Positions 52,810 through 63,881 of a stretch of 64,000 nt of DNA are shown piece by piece; the first letter of the stretch is position 1, and each line of letters opens with the position of its first letter. The position numbers and the translations under genes are program-made. Under the pieces are notes generated by a model. It made no database searches. It was not told the DNA's origin and worked only from the letters and a program-made list of their open reading frames with translations. This DNA is from Cryoendolithus antarcticus (Eukaryota; Ascomycota; Dothideomycetes; Cladosporiales; Cladosporiaceae), in assembly GCA_002077065.1 (NCBI GenBank), contig NAJO01000009.1, positions 868,001-932,000 on the forward strand. The letters run 5' to 3'.

Positions 52810-54324
52810 CTAAGAAGCAGGCACAGCCGCCTTGAACTCATCCGCGATAGGAGTCTGGGTGTGAGTGTTGTTAGACAGCGAGGGGAGCTCAGTCTTGGGC
52901 GCGCTCGGGAAGCTGGAGCCAGACGTCTGCGAGTTGAGCGGCGAGCTCGAAGTCTGGGCATTCAACGGGCTAGCCTTCTCAACCGGCACACCCGGCACCG
53001 CATTCGCAGTATCCTTGCTCACATATCCACCATCCACAGCGCTCTTCTTGGCACCACCCATGAGCTCCTGCGCCTTCGAGACGTACTGGCTGGTAGTCGA
53101 AGAAGCGACCTCGACGGCGCGGTTGCTCTGCTGGGCGGCGATGTCACGAAGCTGCTGTGTTTGCTTGTTGGCAATCTCCGCAGCGTTATTGAGGTGACTG
53201 TCGATGAAGTCCTTGTTCTTGATGTAGATCAGAGGGGCGAGGTAGACGACTGAGGTCGAGAGGAGGAGTAGGCCCCATTTCGGGGTGACTTTGACGAGGA
53301 AGTAGCTGATGAGGGCTGCGAGGAAGGCCTGGATTGCTTGTCAGTGGGTTGAAATGCGAGTTGGAGGATGATGCAACACTCACGGCAAGTGTAGCGTAGA
53401 CGTTCTCAGCAAAGATGATCCTCTGGAACTCAATGACGAAGAAGTTGACAAGCTGCTCAACGTCTCCAAGCACGCTCTCAAGTGTCTCGCGAGGAATGGT
53501 GTAGTACTTCTTAGGCCTCATCTTCGTCGCGAAACCCTGGCCGAAAGCCATCTGGCCGGCAATCTCAGCCGCAGCGGTGATACCGAGAACGGTGAAGAGT
53601 GCCTTGAGGACATAGCGGTCGACCGGGACGTAGCGAGCTACGATGATGGTTGTGACGATGGCAACGAAGGAGATGGCGGTGGCGCGCGGGTTCTCCCAGC
53701 TGAGGAGGGAGTAGAAGAGGGAATGGTAGGAGGTGAGGTTCTGGCCGGTGGCGGTCTGGGCGTCGGGGACGGTGCGAGCGGCTGCTAGGTTGGAGAACTC
53801 GTTCTTGGTGGCTGTGGCCTCGCCGCGGACTTTGTCGGCTGCTGGGCCATTGGCGAGTTGCTGGACGGTCTGGTTGTTCTGGATGGAGTTTGCTGCGTTT
53901 GCAGCGGCTGTGGTGAGGGTGTCCATGTTAGACTGATGCTCTTGCAGGTGGGAGGGATCGATGTGTGTTGGACTGGGTTTGCTGCAGATTGTAGGTGGGA
54001 AACTGTCGGGACTAGTCAGTGGGGTGTAATGAAGGTAACGTCTGCCAGCAGATCCAGAACGTGATGGAGGGACAGAACAGCAGTCACCGAGATCTCATGC
54101 GTGTACGTGTCAAGAGAGCACCTGCTCCAGGCAGCTCTTTCCATGCACCGGATCAAGGGCAACAACGATGTACGTACCTCACTGCTCTGCGCCGACTGGA
54201 GGGCGCCATTGGCCTTCTCAGTGTATGTAGTCCCGCTGGCTGTGGGAGCGGTGTTGCTGCCAGTGTTGAGCTCAGGGTAGGCTGGCGGCGCTGTGCCAGC
54301 GGTGCTGTTGCTGAAGTCGCTCAT
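52810..54324 (-). CDS. RTN1: Reticulon-family ER-shaping protein
   Basis: Exons 54178-54324, 53384-53932 and 52810-53328 give 404 aa. Intron 1 is long for this window (245 nt, GTACGT...CATCAG); intron 2 is 55 nt (GTGAGT...CCAG). Both are phase 0. About 115 N-terminal residues are soluble and Ser/Thr/Ala-rich. The reticulon homology domain begins SLFYSLLSWENPRATAISF, followed by a long hydrophobic hairpin (VAIVTTIIVARYVPVDRYVLKALFTVLG split by the charged turn), a loop (KMRPKKYYTIPRETLESVL) and the second hairpin (AFLAALISYFLVKVTPKWG and LLLLSTSVVYLAPLIYIKN). Reticulons wedge into the ER membrane and form tubules. The C-terminal 150 residues are disordered and Ser-rich, ending without an ER retrieval motif. 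Confidence 0.9.
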
Positions 54325-55752
54325 GTTGGTAATTGCTCGCGTGCTCTCGTGTGGTAGAGTTTAGGGGTTGCTGGTGGGGTCGCTGAAGGGCAACAATGCA
54401 ATGCAGTGATGGTCGGAGGAAATGTAGATGCTGGATGTGAGGTAGGAGAATCACAAGGCTTCAAGAGGTGATGGGTGTCAGGTCAGGGGGTGAGAAGATG
54501 GTGGTGGTGTATACGTGAAATATGCAGTGCGGGAGTGTATCTTGTTCCGCATGTGCCCACTTTCGCGTCAACTTCGACGCGGCTAGCAACAGATTATGAC
54601 GTTGCCTGCGCCACACCCGAACATGAGACATGATCAATGAGATATCGCTTAGCTGTCTCCGCCTCATAGCCTGCACAGAACGAGTGGACTGTCTACATGC
54701 TTATTAGGTCTTCTCATGAAATCCATCCTTACAGCACCGCCCTCACAAGAGAACTCGACACACAAACATGAGGCGCGAGCTTTCTGAGACGGGACGATGT
54801 TTCCTGCTAGCGCGCTTGCGAGTTTGACATGTGAAGTGGCGCGGCTCGATGCAGCCAATGGCCTACTTTTCGCAGACGAAGCTGTCTGGACACCTGTTTC
54901 GTTGATGCACACCTATTCCAAGGCAATCACATATGTACAACGCGTCCTTTCCTGAGCGTCCGACGCCCTGTTCGCGCACAGTGTTCCGCTGGATGTGACT
55001 TCCATTCGGTGGAGGCAGATGCCCATGCATGGCTCTCGGAAGGTGGGTCTGAAGGGCTGATGGATGCCATGTGTCGATACAACATGGACGTCCACAACTT
55101 CGCACCCAATCCTCGCTGCACACACCTGTTCACTATCGTCTTAGACATTCCGTCCCCAACCCTGATGTACTCTTGAAGTCACCAATCCTGTCGTAGTTGC
55201 CATGTTCGTGGTGTGAGCAGCTACTATTCATGATGCCGCAGAGTAACATGAGCACCTCGCATTCGCAAGGTTCAGTTGGTAGCATAAACATCTCCTTCCA
55301 GAGAACTCTCGTCGCGGCAAATCCGAGGTCCGTGGTATTGGGCCTTTGCCTGTGGTAGCCTTTCAACGAAAGTATTTCACGCCGCCACCGTAATGAGATC
55401 TCGAAAGGCATTATTAGGACAGCTGAGCCAGCTACAAGCCAGGTGCTGAGAGTTGAGTGATCTTCTCGTCGGCCGTCTCGGATTGCCAGGCCAACGGTGA
55501 CGACATACGTTCGATATGTATCACGAAGCCGAGATCGTAGAGAAGCTGGTGGCGAAGGTGCTTGACTCAAAGGAGGCAGGATGCTCAGAGATCCGAGCAC
55601 GCGGCTTCGGTGGTAGAGCCGTTGTCAGAGAGATGAGCGAGAGCTCCCAGTGTGAGGCGAAGCGGGTGCTGGTAGCGTAAACGGAGCATACATCGTGTCA
55701 TCTACTTCTTGCCCGCTGCTTTCTGCGCCCGACGTCAGCCCCTGACCCCAAT
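54325..55752. other. Intergenic region, reticulon to CX9C protein
   Basis: This is the longest gap (1428 bp). The largest frame is 155 codons on the minus strand at 55133-55600; it is hydrophobic in places but has no recognisable domain, so I do not call it. Confidence 0.4.
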
Positions 55753-55938
55753 TTACTTGACAGCATCGCCTTTACGTACCAAGTAGCAGTCCTTTAGCAG
55801 CATGAACTCCTGCGCACACATGCCCTTCGAGACATTCTGATAGTTCGCCACAATGCATTTGCCATAGACGGCGCCTTCGACTGTGCACTTCGCTGTCGCC
55901 TCGGCGAACTTCTCGATGGGCCGTGTGCGTCCGGACAT
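55753..55938 (-). CDS. Twin CX9C mitochondrial protein, NDUFAF8-like
   Basis: A 61-aa protein starting MSGRTRPIEKFAEATAKC. It has the twin CX9C pattern: CTVEGAVYGKC and, further on, CAQEFMLLKDC. Such hairpins are oxidised by Mia40 and trapped in the intermembrane space. Length and the Lys-Phe-Ala-rich head suggest the complex I assembly factor family NDUFAF8 (C17orf89); other small CX9C proteins (Cox or Cmc types) are less good. The C-terminus is short; a tiny downstream exon giving a Lys/Ala-rich end is possible but would need an intron under 40 nt, so I keep the single exon. It is easily missed because of its size. Confidence 0.75.
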   Translation of the reverse strand: MSGRTRPIEKFAEATAKCTVEGAVYGKCIVANYQNVSKGMCAQEFMLLKDCYLVRKGDAVK

Positions 55939-56277
55939 GGTCTTATAGGGTGCTCTGGGGCAGTTTGGTGTAATGTAGGTGATGTCAAAGTCTGAGATGA
56001 AGACATTTCAGGTGATTATATGCGGATCCCAAGACTAGCGCATTCTGGATCCGAGCCAATGGCGCGTGATCGCGAGCTGGCGTCAATAACGCGACTTCAC
56101 CTGTTCATCTCGCAACACATTCTGCTCTACATCCTCTGAATACATACTTCGTGGTGCATGTCATAGAGTCGCACTACAGCGCTCACGATATCGCACTCAA
56201 CACATGCCCTCTCACGCCCGATGACAGTACCTTACTCGAAGCGCATGCGCCGGAAACTCCACCACACCTAATCGCAC
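55939..56277. promoter_or_regulatory. Divergent promoter region, CX9C gene and SFI1
   Basis: 339 bp between divergent start codons; no specific site is assigned. Confidence 0.4.
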
Positions 56278-59200
56278 ATGAATGGCGACTCAGGAAAACT
56301 GCCGCTGATTGATATCGGAGATGAAGGTAGCTAGACTCTCCTGCCTACAGCGCTCGATAATCACTGAACGTCGTCAGATATCGAAATCGCAGCCCGCGTC
56401 TGCAGACGCGCCAATGCCGCCCGGCCTACCGATAACCCCGCCCGCACCCTCTTGAAGGAGGCTTACAAGGCTGAGCTTGCGGAGCTGGGTATCGATCCAG
56501 GTCAAGATAGAGTGATCTTCGACTGCCTGTGGAACATTGCGCATGTAGTCACGGAAAAATGGCGTTCGACGGGTGCGGTTGATTTTCTTGAGGCGTTGGC
56601 TCAGGAATTCGACAAGCATGGCATTACCATTGTAGAGCATGACGACGATGGGACCGAGATCACGCATGAAGCGCCGGTACAGCTGGTCGTTAGCAGTCGA
56701 AAGCAGATTGTGGATAAGAGGAGGGTATCATTCGACGATGCGAGGATGCACGAGACATGGATCCGCGAGCGAACTGAGACTCTTACGCAGCAGGAGGACG
56801 ATCCAGCGAGGCTGGTGAGCCAGCCACCTGTGCGCGCAAGCCTGCAGAGGCGGGCGAGGTCTGTGAGTAGTGAGCGTGTGCACCCCACACCACAGCAAGC
56901 GCGCGGGCAAGATCCCTACGGACGACTTCAATCAGCTGCAGATCACGCCTCCGACCCGGACGGACCTGGCGACTCGTCCATGCTCAGACGCTCGGAAGTG
57001 TCGTTTGAGAAGATGGCGACTCTTCAGGACCTGCGAGAAGCGTGCGAGCATACGCGCGAACTTCGCCTAGTGAACGCGTATTTCAATCGCTGGTTTGCCA
57101 ACACCCACTCAAATCAACAACATGTTGCTCGACAACACAGCGCAGCCGAAGCACAACATGCGAAAGTGCTCTGTCAAGCAGTCTTTGACAGCTGGCGCGA
57201 GGCTTTCCATGAGAAGCAGCTACTGCAGCGTCAAATAATGGAGGCGGAGCAAGCCGAGCAGGAACGCCAACTACAGCAACAGCAAGAAGCCGAGCGCATG
57301 CAACGACTTGAGCAGCGAGCGGAGAAGTGTCGCGGCAAGATGCTGCTGCGGAAGGGATTGCAGCACTGGTTCGCACGGCATGAGGTCCGCAGAGCGGAAC
57401 TGCAACGTGCGAGTAAGCTGTTGTTGGCTATGCGCTACTTTCGACGCTGGAAGCACATCGCTCTGGAAAATGCTACTAAGGCCCGCAGTATTCTTACGCG
57501 GAAGTATATCAGATTGTGGCGAGCACGTACTGCGCAAAGTCACTTCGCCCAGGAGCAGGCCGATGCGCATCATGAAGAGAGTCTGCAGAGGCAATGTGTC
57601 AAGAAGTGGGCGAAGGTGCTATTCGACGTCAAGTTGGAGAAGCGACGAATTGATCGCATCAAGCACACAGCATGTCGAAAGTGGCTTGATGCCATTCAGA
57701 GAGTGCGAGCCTTAGAAGCGCAAGCCGCCGCCTTCAGATTGCAGCGACTTGTGCGGCCTGTTTTTCTCACACTTCGAGCCGGCGTTCTCAGGGTTCAGGA
57801 CCTTGCGAGTCGTGCGCAGACATGCTACGCGCAGGCCAGACTGACGATGGCATTTTCGTTCATGCGCATACAGGGGCGACTGAAGCCGCTGGAGAATCTC
57901 ATGACGCTTCGTGTCAACCTGACGCTTCAGCGCAAGGCTTTCGCCGCTTGGCACTTGCAAGTGCAGCTCGCACAGCAAGCTGCTGACTTCGATCAGAAGC
58001 GGATCAAGCGCGTTGCATGGCATGGATGGGTTGATGCGATGAAGTGTCGAGTTGTTGCGCAGCATATCAATGCACGGGTGCTGGTCGAATCTCTGTATAG
58101 ATGGATGCTACAGGAGCGATTGCAGCTTTTCCGCAGAACAGCGGACGCTCGGCTACTCCACAATTGCTTCGCTGCGTTGAGAGGCATGTCGACAGATCTG
58201 CAAGCACAGCTCGACATGCGCGCTTATGCGTTCGCCCAAGGTCAGCAGCGGCGTCGGCTCACAGGTGCCATGTTTCGATTGCACGCACTGTCTCGACAGC
58301 GAGAGGACGCTGAACGCGCTGCGATTGAGTTTGCGAATAGCAGGGCTTTGCCGACTGTGCTCGAGACTTGGCATGAAAATGCTGCGCATATCACCAAGCT
58401 CAATCGCTGGGCCACCGATGCTCGATTCTATTGTTTGTGTTCTGTCGCACTGAAGCGATGGCGAGAAGCCACTGTGGAGCACCAACATCAGCGAAGACGA
58501 GACGCTTATGCACATGTCAGGTCAAGATACAAGCACAGACTTGTCGGCCAATGCTTCGCTTCCTTGCAAGTCAAGCACGCAGAGATACATTCAATGTCTT
58601 CCTCCTTCGACGACCGCGCTCAAACCACCCAAGTAGCTACAATCGGCCAGCTCTTTGCAACCTGGCGGTTCCGCACCCAGACTGTGCAAGCCCAATCTCT
58701 CACCGCCGGCCAGCTCGACACAGCCCGCCTCCTTAGCTCCGCCCTGTCTGCCCTAGCATCTCAGCACGCCCAGATAACATCCCTGGACACCCAAGCCGAG
58801 ACCTTCGCGCACACCACTTCCCTTTCCCTTGCCCTCTCAGCCCTCAAAACCCTTCAATGGGCTACCTTCACCGCTTCGCAACAAAGCCACACAGCCCTTG
58901 CCCTACAATCCCGAAACCGCGATCAGCATATCCGTCATATGCTCCGACATTGGGTTTCGCAGACCGCCGCTCGCCGTGCTGTTGCAAACGCTGAGCCTGA
59001 TGCCGAGCTGGAAGCAGAGCCAGAGAGCCCTTCACTTCGCCCTGCATCTCGTGCAGCTGCTCGAAGCTTGTCAAGAGACAGGGTAAGAGATAGGTACACC
59101 TCTCCCACGCGTCCGGCGCAGGGCTATGCGGGAAGTACGCCCGGCTACCTGCGGACTCCGTCGCGAAGTCGGAGGGCAGTGGGGAGGTTCAGGCCGATAC

Positions 59201-59571
59201 CGACACCTGGTCCGTATACGCCACTGGCTTTCACGCCTGCTTACCTTGTCACGGGCACTTCAGGGGTGCAGGTCGATGACGGAGCAGAGCTGGATTTGGG
59301 TAGTAGTCCATTTCCAACAGGTCTTGCGGGAGCTGGGCAAGTGACGCCTTTTGCGCAGCGGCTGAGGGAGGTAGGGGTTGTGGAGGCTATGCCTACCAGC
59401 GCCATCACTGGCGCGGCCGGATTCAGACCTGTGAGCGTGCTGAGACGAGGCTTACGACAGAGCGTCACAGGCGGCACAGGCACAGGCAAGAGCGTCCGCT
59501 TCGCAGGCGCCGGGCGCTTTAGCAGCGGCGGCGGTGAAAGCAGGGGACAAGAGCATCTGAAAAGTAGCTAG
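56278..59571 (+). CDS. SFI1: Sfi1 centrin-binding spindle pole body protein
   Basis: Exons 56278-56326 and 56375-59571, with a 48-nt GTAGCT...CGTCAG intron (phase 1), give 1081 aa. The start MNGDSGKLPLIDIGDE comes from the small first exon; the long second-exon frame has no ATG early. From about residue 225 to 860 the protein consists of tandem roughly 30-residue helical units with Trp and hydrophobic residues in set places: YFNRWFANTHSNQQ, VFDSWREAFHEK, GLQHWFARHEVRR, YFRRWKHIALENA, YIRLWRARTAQSH, VLETWHENAAH, ALKRWREATVEHQ. This is the Sfi1 repeat, each binding one centrin (Cdc31). Sfi1 filaments make the half-bridge that licenses spindle pole duplication. The C-terminus is Ser/Pro/Gly-rich with a possible Cdk-controlled tail. 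It ends 51 bp from the next, convergent gene. Confidence 0.88.
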
Positions 59572-59622
59572 GCGCTACCCACTTCCTGGTCATAGGTCTC
59601 CATAATGAATAATGCATCGCGC

Positions 59623-61313
59623 TCAGTACACATCCTCCCTCACACTACTTCCCCCCCCGCTCCGATCCCCTCCATCCCCCGTCTCCTCGCCCTGATCCTC
59701 CTCCGGCTCATCCCCAAGCGCATCGGCCATCTTGCCCTTCCCCATGCCACTCTCCTCTTCCCATCGCTGGATATCCTCCACCGTCGGCCGCCGCACGGGC
59801 CGGCGCTTCACACTGCCTGTTTTCGCGTGGCCGGTCGAGCTGACGCCGCCTTGTGGCACAGAGAGGGAGGTGGAAGATAGGGCGGTGGCGAGACTGTTAC
59901 CGAGAGGTGCGTCTTGTGCGGAGGACCGCTGGGAGGGAGGGTGTGAGGGGTCGAAGTAGTCGTTGTCGTTCTCATTTTCATTCCCATCCGAGAGCTGCGG
60001 GGTAGGCGCGCCGGAATCTGTGCCGCCGCCATCTCTTCCCGGCGTAGGGAAACCAAGGTGTGGTGACGAAGACGCAGAGAGACGCTGATGAGCGTCTGCA
60101 GCGCCGTCCACTGGTGGTGACTTGGGTGATGGCTCGCGAATGGCTGCGGGTTGTGTGCCACTTGCTCGCCGCGTGGAAGACTTCTTGAATAGCTGATCAA
60201 CGACATTGAGAGATGGTGAAGCGCCGGAGTCGGCTGTGGGTTTCCGCTGCGTCCTACGTGGATAGCGGTCGTGGTGGTGATCGCATCCTGCTGCGCAGCC
60301 GCCCCATTTCTGCGCTGGGACGGCTGTTGAAGTCGTGACGCTGGGTTTGCGCTGCGCCTGCGCGGGAAGGAATTGCGAAAGGGTATTTCGTCGTTGAGGA
60401 TCTGGCGGTATCGCGTTTGCTTGAGCGTTCCGGGCTGCGTCTTCGGCTTTCTGGCGCTTGAGTTCTGACCAGGTCCGTAGTTCGGACTGGAGTTGGTATT
60501 TCCCGCTTTCGCTTTGCTTTTCTAGGATCAAGAACTCTGTGTGATTGACGTTGCGGAGGTCTTCGAAGTATTCGACGGACCAGTGGTACCTGCTCGAATG
60601 TCAGGCTGGCTCATGCTGCATGACTTAATGCAAGACCCACCACTTCATCAAGAACACCCTCGACATGAGCCCATGCGTCACAAGCACACAAACACTCGGG
60701 AAGTCATCGTCTTGAAAACTCCTCCACAAACTCTCGTTGAACCCACTAATCCGATCATACGCATCCGCCGCACTCTCTCCATTCGGGATGCGGTAGAAGA
60801 AATGTCCATAATCCGCACGTTCCTGCCACATCCTCTCCATCTCCGCGCTGCATGGCTGAAAGTTGCCGAAGTCTTGTTCTCGAATCCGCGGCTCTTCGTA
60901 GACTTTTATGGCGTGGCGGGAGAAGGGTGACGGGGCGGATGTGGCTTCGGAGGGCGAGGTAAGGGTGCGTAGGATGCCTTCGGTAGTCTCGCGTGTGCGG
61001 CGGTAGGGAGAGGTGTAGAACTGGAGCGTGTCGTCTGGTTTCAGGAGGGTTCGCAGGCGGCGGCCGGCTTCTTCTGCCTGGATGGTTAGTCAATTGGCGG
61101 TGCTTCGCATGAATGTCGTGGTAGTAAGGAACGCACCTGGCCCCAGCCTTCTTCTGTGAGTTTGACGCGGTGATCGGGGATGATCTGGTGAACTTCGCGG
61201 TTCTTGTTGCCTTCGCTTTGGGCGTGGCGGATCAGGATGATCATCTGAACTCGTTGTTAGCGATCGGTCTCGTGAGGTCAATGACTTCGGTGACTGACCC
61301 GTGGTTTGCCCAT
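59623..61313 (-). CDS. Phosphoglycerate-mutase family phosphatase (Det1-like), four exons
   Basis: Exons 61299-61313, 61137-61244, 60641-61077 and 59623-60589 give 508 aa. The first exon is only five codons (MGKPR); introns are 54, 59 and 51 nt with GT-AG ends and kept phase. The histidine phosphatase domain spans about residues 1-230: catalytic LIRHAQSEGNKN, YTSPYRRTRETTEG, REQDFGNFQ, NGESAADAYDR and the second His in VLVTHGLMSRVFLMKW, followed by YHWSVEYFEDLRNVNH. This matches yeast Det1, which is linked to decreased ergosterol transport. The C-terminal 280 residues are disordered and Ser/Pro-rich, longer than in yeast. No transmembrane segment is seen. It is convergent with SFI1 and divergent with the PRKRIP1-like gene. 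Confidence 0.85.
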
Positions 61314-61540
61314 GACCGCGATATCGATAGGGCCCAGTCGTAATCTATAGGGCGTATCAGGAGGTCTATGCTACTGGGGATGGTAGGGTGAGGTCGTTGT
61401 TGTTGATATGTGGAAGCAGAAGCATGGTTATCGATATCATATGGCGCTAGTCATCCTAACATGTGATTGCGATCTTCAAGTTTCAACACGACATTTACAG
61501 TGTACTAGCAGCTCATACTTGCGACCTCAACCTCTCCATA

Positions 61541-62146
61541 ATGTCCGAACCCATCCCCGAATCCATCCCTACCTCATCGACATCCCACCACCGCCCCGCC
61601 AAACGCCGCGCGCTCTCGCCGACCTCCACTCAGTCCGCCCACCTCGCCTCTCTCTTCGCAAATCCCGATCGCGAGATCTCCACAGCATCAAAGTCCTTGA
61701 CGCGTACTCCCTTAGCGCCCCCAGAGATCGTGGCAAACGTCCAAGGCTCCAGCGCCGGTGCTGGCTCAGGCGAATTCCATGTCTACAAAGCGAGTCGGAG
61801 GAGGGAGTATGAGCGGTTGCGGGTGATGGACGAGGAGGTTGAGAAAGAGGAGAAGCAGAAGGAATGGGAAGCGGAGCGGGAGCGGGTGAGAAAGGAGGAT
61901 GAGGAGAAGTTGGGACGAAATCGGGCAAAGAGGGAGAAGGCGAAGATGAGGAAGGGAAAGACTGGGGTTGGAGCTGGAGGGGTTGAGGGAGGGAATGGGG
62001 TTGTCAAGAAGAGGCTTGGGCCGGCGAAGATCGTGCAGGTTGACAATGGAGAGGCTGAGGGTGCGGCAAAGGCGACTGAGGCTACTGGAGACGCTGATCC
62101 TGCACCTGAAGAGGAGCATGGCATCACGATTCACGAGGACGACTGA
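61541..62146 (+). CDS. PRKRIP1-like (DUF1168) splicing-associated protein
   Basis: A 201-aa single exon from the ATG at 61541 (MSEPIPESIPTSS). The longer frame begins at a non-ATG codon. The core is GEFHVYKASRRREYERLRVM followed by a long Glu/Lys/Arg helix (EVEKEEKQKEWEAERERVRK, RNRAKREKAKMRKGK). This is the DUF1168/PRKRIP1 signature. In humans the protein is a long helix bound in the catalytic (C) spliceosome beside the U2 snRNP. The tail is Gly/Ala/Glu-rich and acidic. The divergent neighbour is the Det1-like gene, 227 bp away. Confidence 0.85.
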   Translation: MSEPIPESIPTSSTSHHRPAKRRALSPTSTQSAHLASLFANPDREISTASKSLTRTPLAPPEIVANVQGSSAGAGSGEFHVYKASRRREYERLRVMDEEVEKEEKQKEWEAERERVRKEDEEKLGRNRAKREKAKMRKGKTGVGAGGVEGGNGVVKKRLGPAKIVQVDNGEAEGAAKATEATGDADPAPEEEHGITIHEDD

Positions 62147-62833
62147 AGGGTCTGTATGCCTGACTTGATGAAGATCCGCCCACTGCATTACTAGCTGGAG
62201 CGATATGAATCTGGCCGATCCGCTGTGGTATAGCCTGCTACGCATGTACTATCCGCGACCAGCTTGTGCTCGCAAACTCAGATCGGAAGTACCCTGCCAA
62301 CATCCGATTCGCAACTGCACGAGCGCTCCCGTGACCTAGAAAGCAAGCTTCGAGCGCCATCGCTATTCGAGCTGCCAGGGCACCGTGGTGGTTCTCCATG
62401 AATGACCGCTCCTATTAGTAGCTCACATCGCTGGATCGTCTGTAGCCGCATTCGCTGGGGCAGGCTATATCGCTCGGTCGCGGACACCTGGGCCAAGATC
62501 GGCATTCCCGTGGGCTCATGCTTGCGCCAACAACCGCTGCCATGGACCCGGGCTACGCATCTACTGAGCAGACTTGGCGGTACAGAAGTGATTATAAGTC
62601 GTCGATTGCTGCCGGTACCAATCCGCACAATATGACATGCTATGAGATATGTTGATCAGCAATATGCTAGCGGTGGCAGGGCGGCAAGACAATCCCCGGA
62701 AGGGTGACTTACGTCGATTGTTCGTACTCACACGCGGCAAAGCCAGTGTCATAATCTTCGCCTCGCGAAGATTGTATGTCAACTAGCCAGTAGCTCTACC
62801 CACCGATTCCATATGAAGAAGTGCCAGTCAGGC
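62147..62833. other. Intergenic region between PRKRIP1-like and RPC17 genes
   Basis: 687 bp between convergent genes. No tRNA A/B boxes or ORF of note were found. Confidence 0.45.
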
Positions 62834-63448
62834 TCACGCAGAATCTTCGCCACCCTCGGTTGCATCTCCATTGGTACCAATTGCATCAATGTCCATCCCA
62901 TTCACATCCCCAGGCAGCTTAGCACCACATCGGTAGACTTCATTCACAGTGCTAAGCAGCACCTCTATTTCCTCCACCGTGAATCTCGCCTCCCAGTCCA
63001 CTACAATGTTCTGCAAAGTCTCAACACACTGCGGCGCCAGATTGAAGATCTGGAAATGCTCGATCTCCGTCAGGCCTTTGACGTCCTGCTCGCGTTGCAG
63101 TCGTCGCCACATTTCAGCCCTGGGAACATCGGGGTCCTGAGCGTGCTTGGCTTCCAGAGGTCCGAGGATCCGTTCATCGAGTTTCTCAGCAAAGAGAGCC
63201 ATGCTTTTAAATCGATTGGAACTATTGTAGGCACCTGGGTTGTCGGCATAGGGATACTTCCGGGAACTTAGCTCGCGCTCGTGTTTTCGCAGGGCGCGTT
63301 GGTAGTTGTCTGCCAGTTCCACAGGTGGCCGTCCAGCAGCTTTGTCAGAAGCGACATCTTGGGCGTTCAGCAGATGTTTGCGCTTGAGGAAGTCAAGGAC
63401 ATCAGCGTTCGAGAGGCGGACCGTGCCTGGGTCAACGATCTCTGGCAT
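62834..63448 (-). CDS. RPC17: Probable RNA polymerase III subunit Rpc17 (CRCP/RPC9)
   Basis: A 204-aa frame with ATG at 63448. The start MPEIVDPGTVRLSNADVLDFL fits the Rpc17 pattern in which a short strand precedes SNxEVLxxL. The later part has GLTEIEHFQIFNLAPQCVE, then DWEARFTVEEIEVLLSTVN, the HRDC-like helices of the Rpb4/Rpc17 fold. Rpc17 pairs with Rpc25 to form the Pol III stalk that aids initiation. The middle is longer than in yeast and contains a Lys/Arg/Asn linker. The C-terminus is acidic and disordered. The identification rests on pattern and length rather than strong motif identity. Confidence 0.7.
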   Translation of the reverse strand: MPEIVDPGTVRLSNADVLDFLKRKHLLNAQDVASDKAAGRPPVELADNYQRALRKHERELSSRKYPYADNPGAYNSSNRFKSMALFAEKLDERILGPLEAKHAQDPDVPRAEMWRRLQREQDVKGLTEIEHFQIFNLAPQCVETLQNIVVDWEARFTVEEIEVLLSTVNEVYRCGAKLPGDVNGMDIDAIGTNGDATEGGEDSA

Positions 63449-63881
63449 CGTATCTTATGTGCTGCATGGCATAATTTGCATGAAGTCGATGCTCGGGACT
63501 TTTCACGCCGAGGGACTGATGTCAAAGCCAAGCCTTTTACGGAGTCCGGAGCCGGTGCCAGTTTCCCCGCGATCTCAGTGTCCACATCTTTCAGGGTTCT
63601 CCTCCCTTTGCCCCTCGCTGGATCTCGTCGAGCTGTCGTGATCCTAGGGATTGCTTCACACCATTGCATCCTCATAAAGTGACGTTGGATCGTATCTCAC
63701 TCCCGAGAATCTGCACATACCGGCTTCATGCACGCAGCTCCCGAGCAACAGCCGTACGGATACAAGCACCACCCACGTGAGCCGATAATTTGCGGGTAAA
63801 TTCTAGGTGAAGTCCTTCCCTTTTACCCCGACTCTAACATTCGACCGTCTCGCGGCATTTCTCCCCTCTCTTTCCTCCACA
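63449..63881. promoter_or_regulatory. Divergent promoter region at the right edge
   Basis: 433 bp between divergent starts. The stretch before 63882 is pyrimidine-rich (TTTCTCCCCTCTCTTTCC), typical of highly expressed fungal genes. Confidence 0.4.

Noticed and set aside
55133..55600. 155-codon minus-strand frame in the largest gap
   Set aside because: No recognisable domain, no clear promoter or splice context; frames of this length arise by chance in GC-rich DNA.
55700..55760. Small downstream exon for the CX9C protein giving a Lys/Ala-Gly-Lys end
   Set aside because: It would need an intron of about 35-39 nt, shorter than any other in the window.
62147..62833. Possible tRNA or other Pol III gene
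   Set aside because: No convincing A box plus B box (GGTTCGANNCC) pair and no terminator run were found there or in other gaps.
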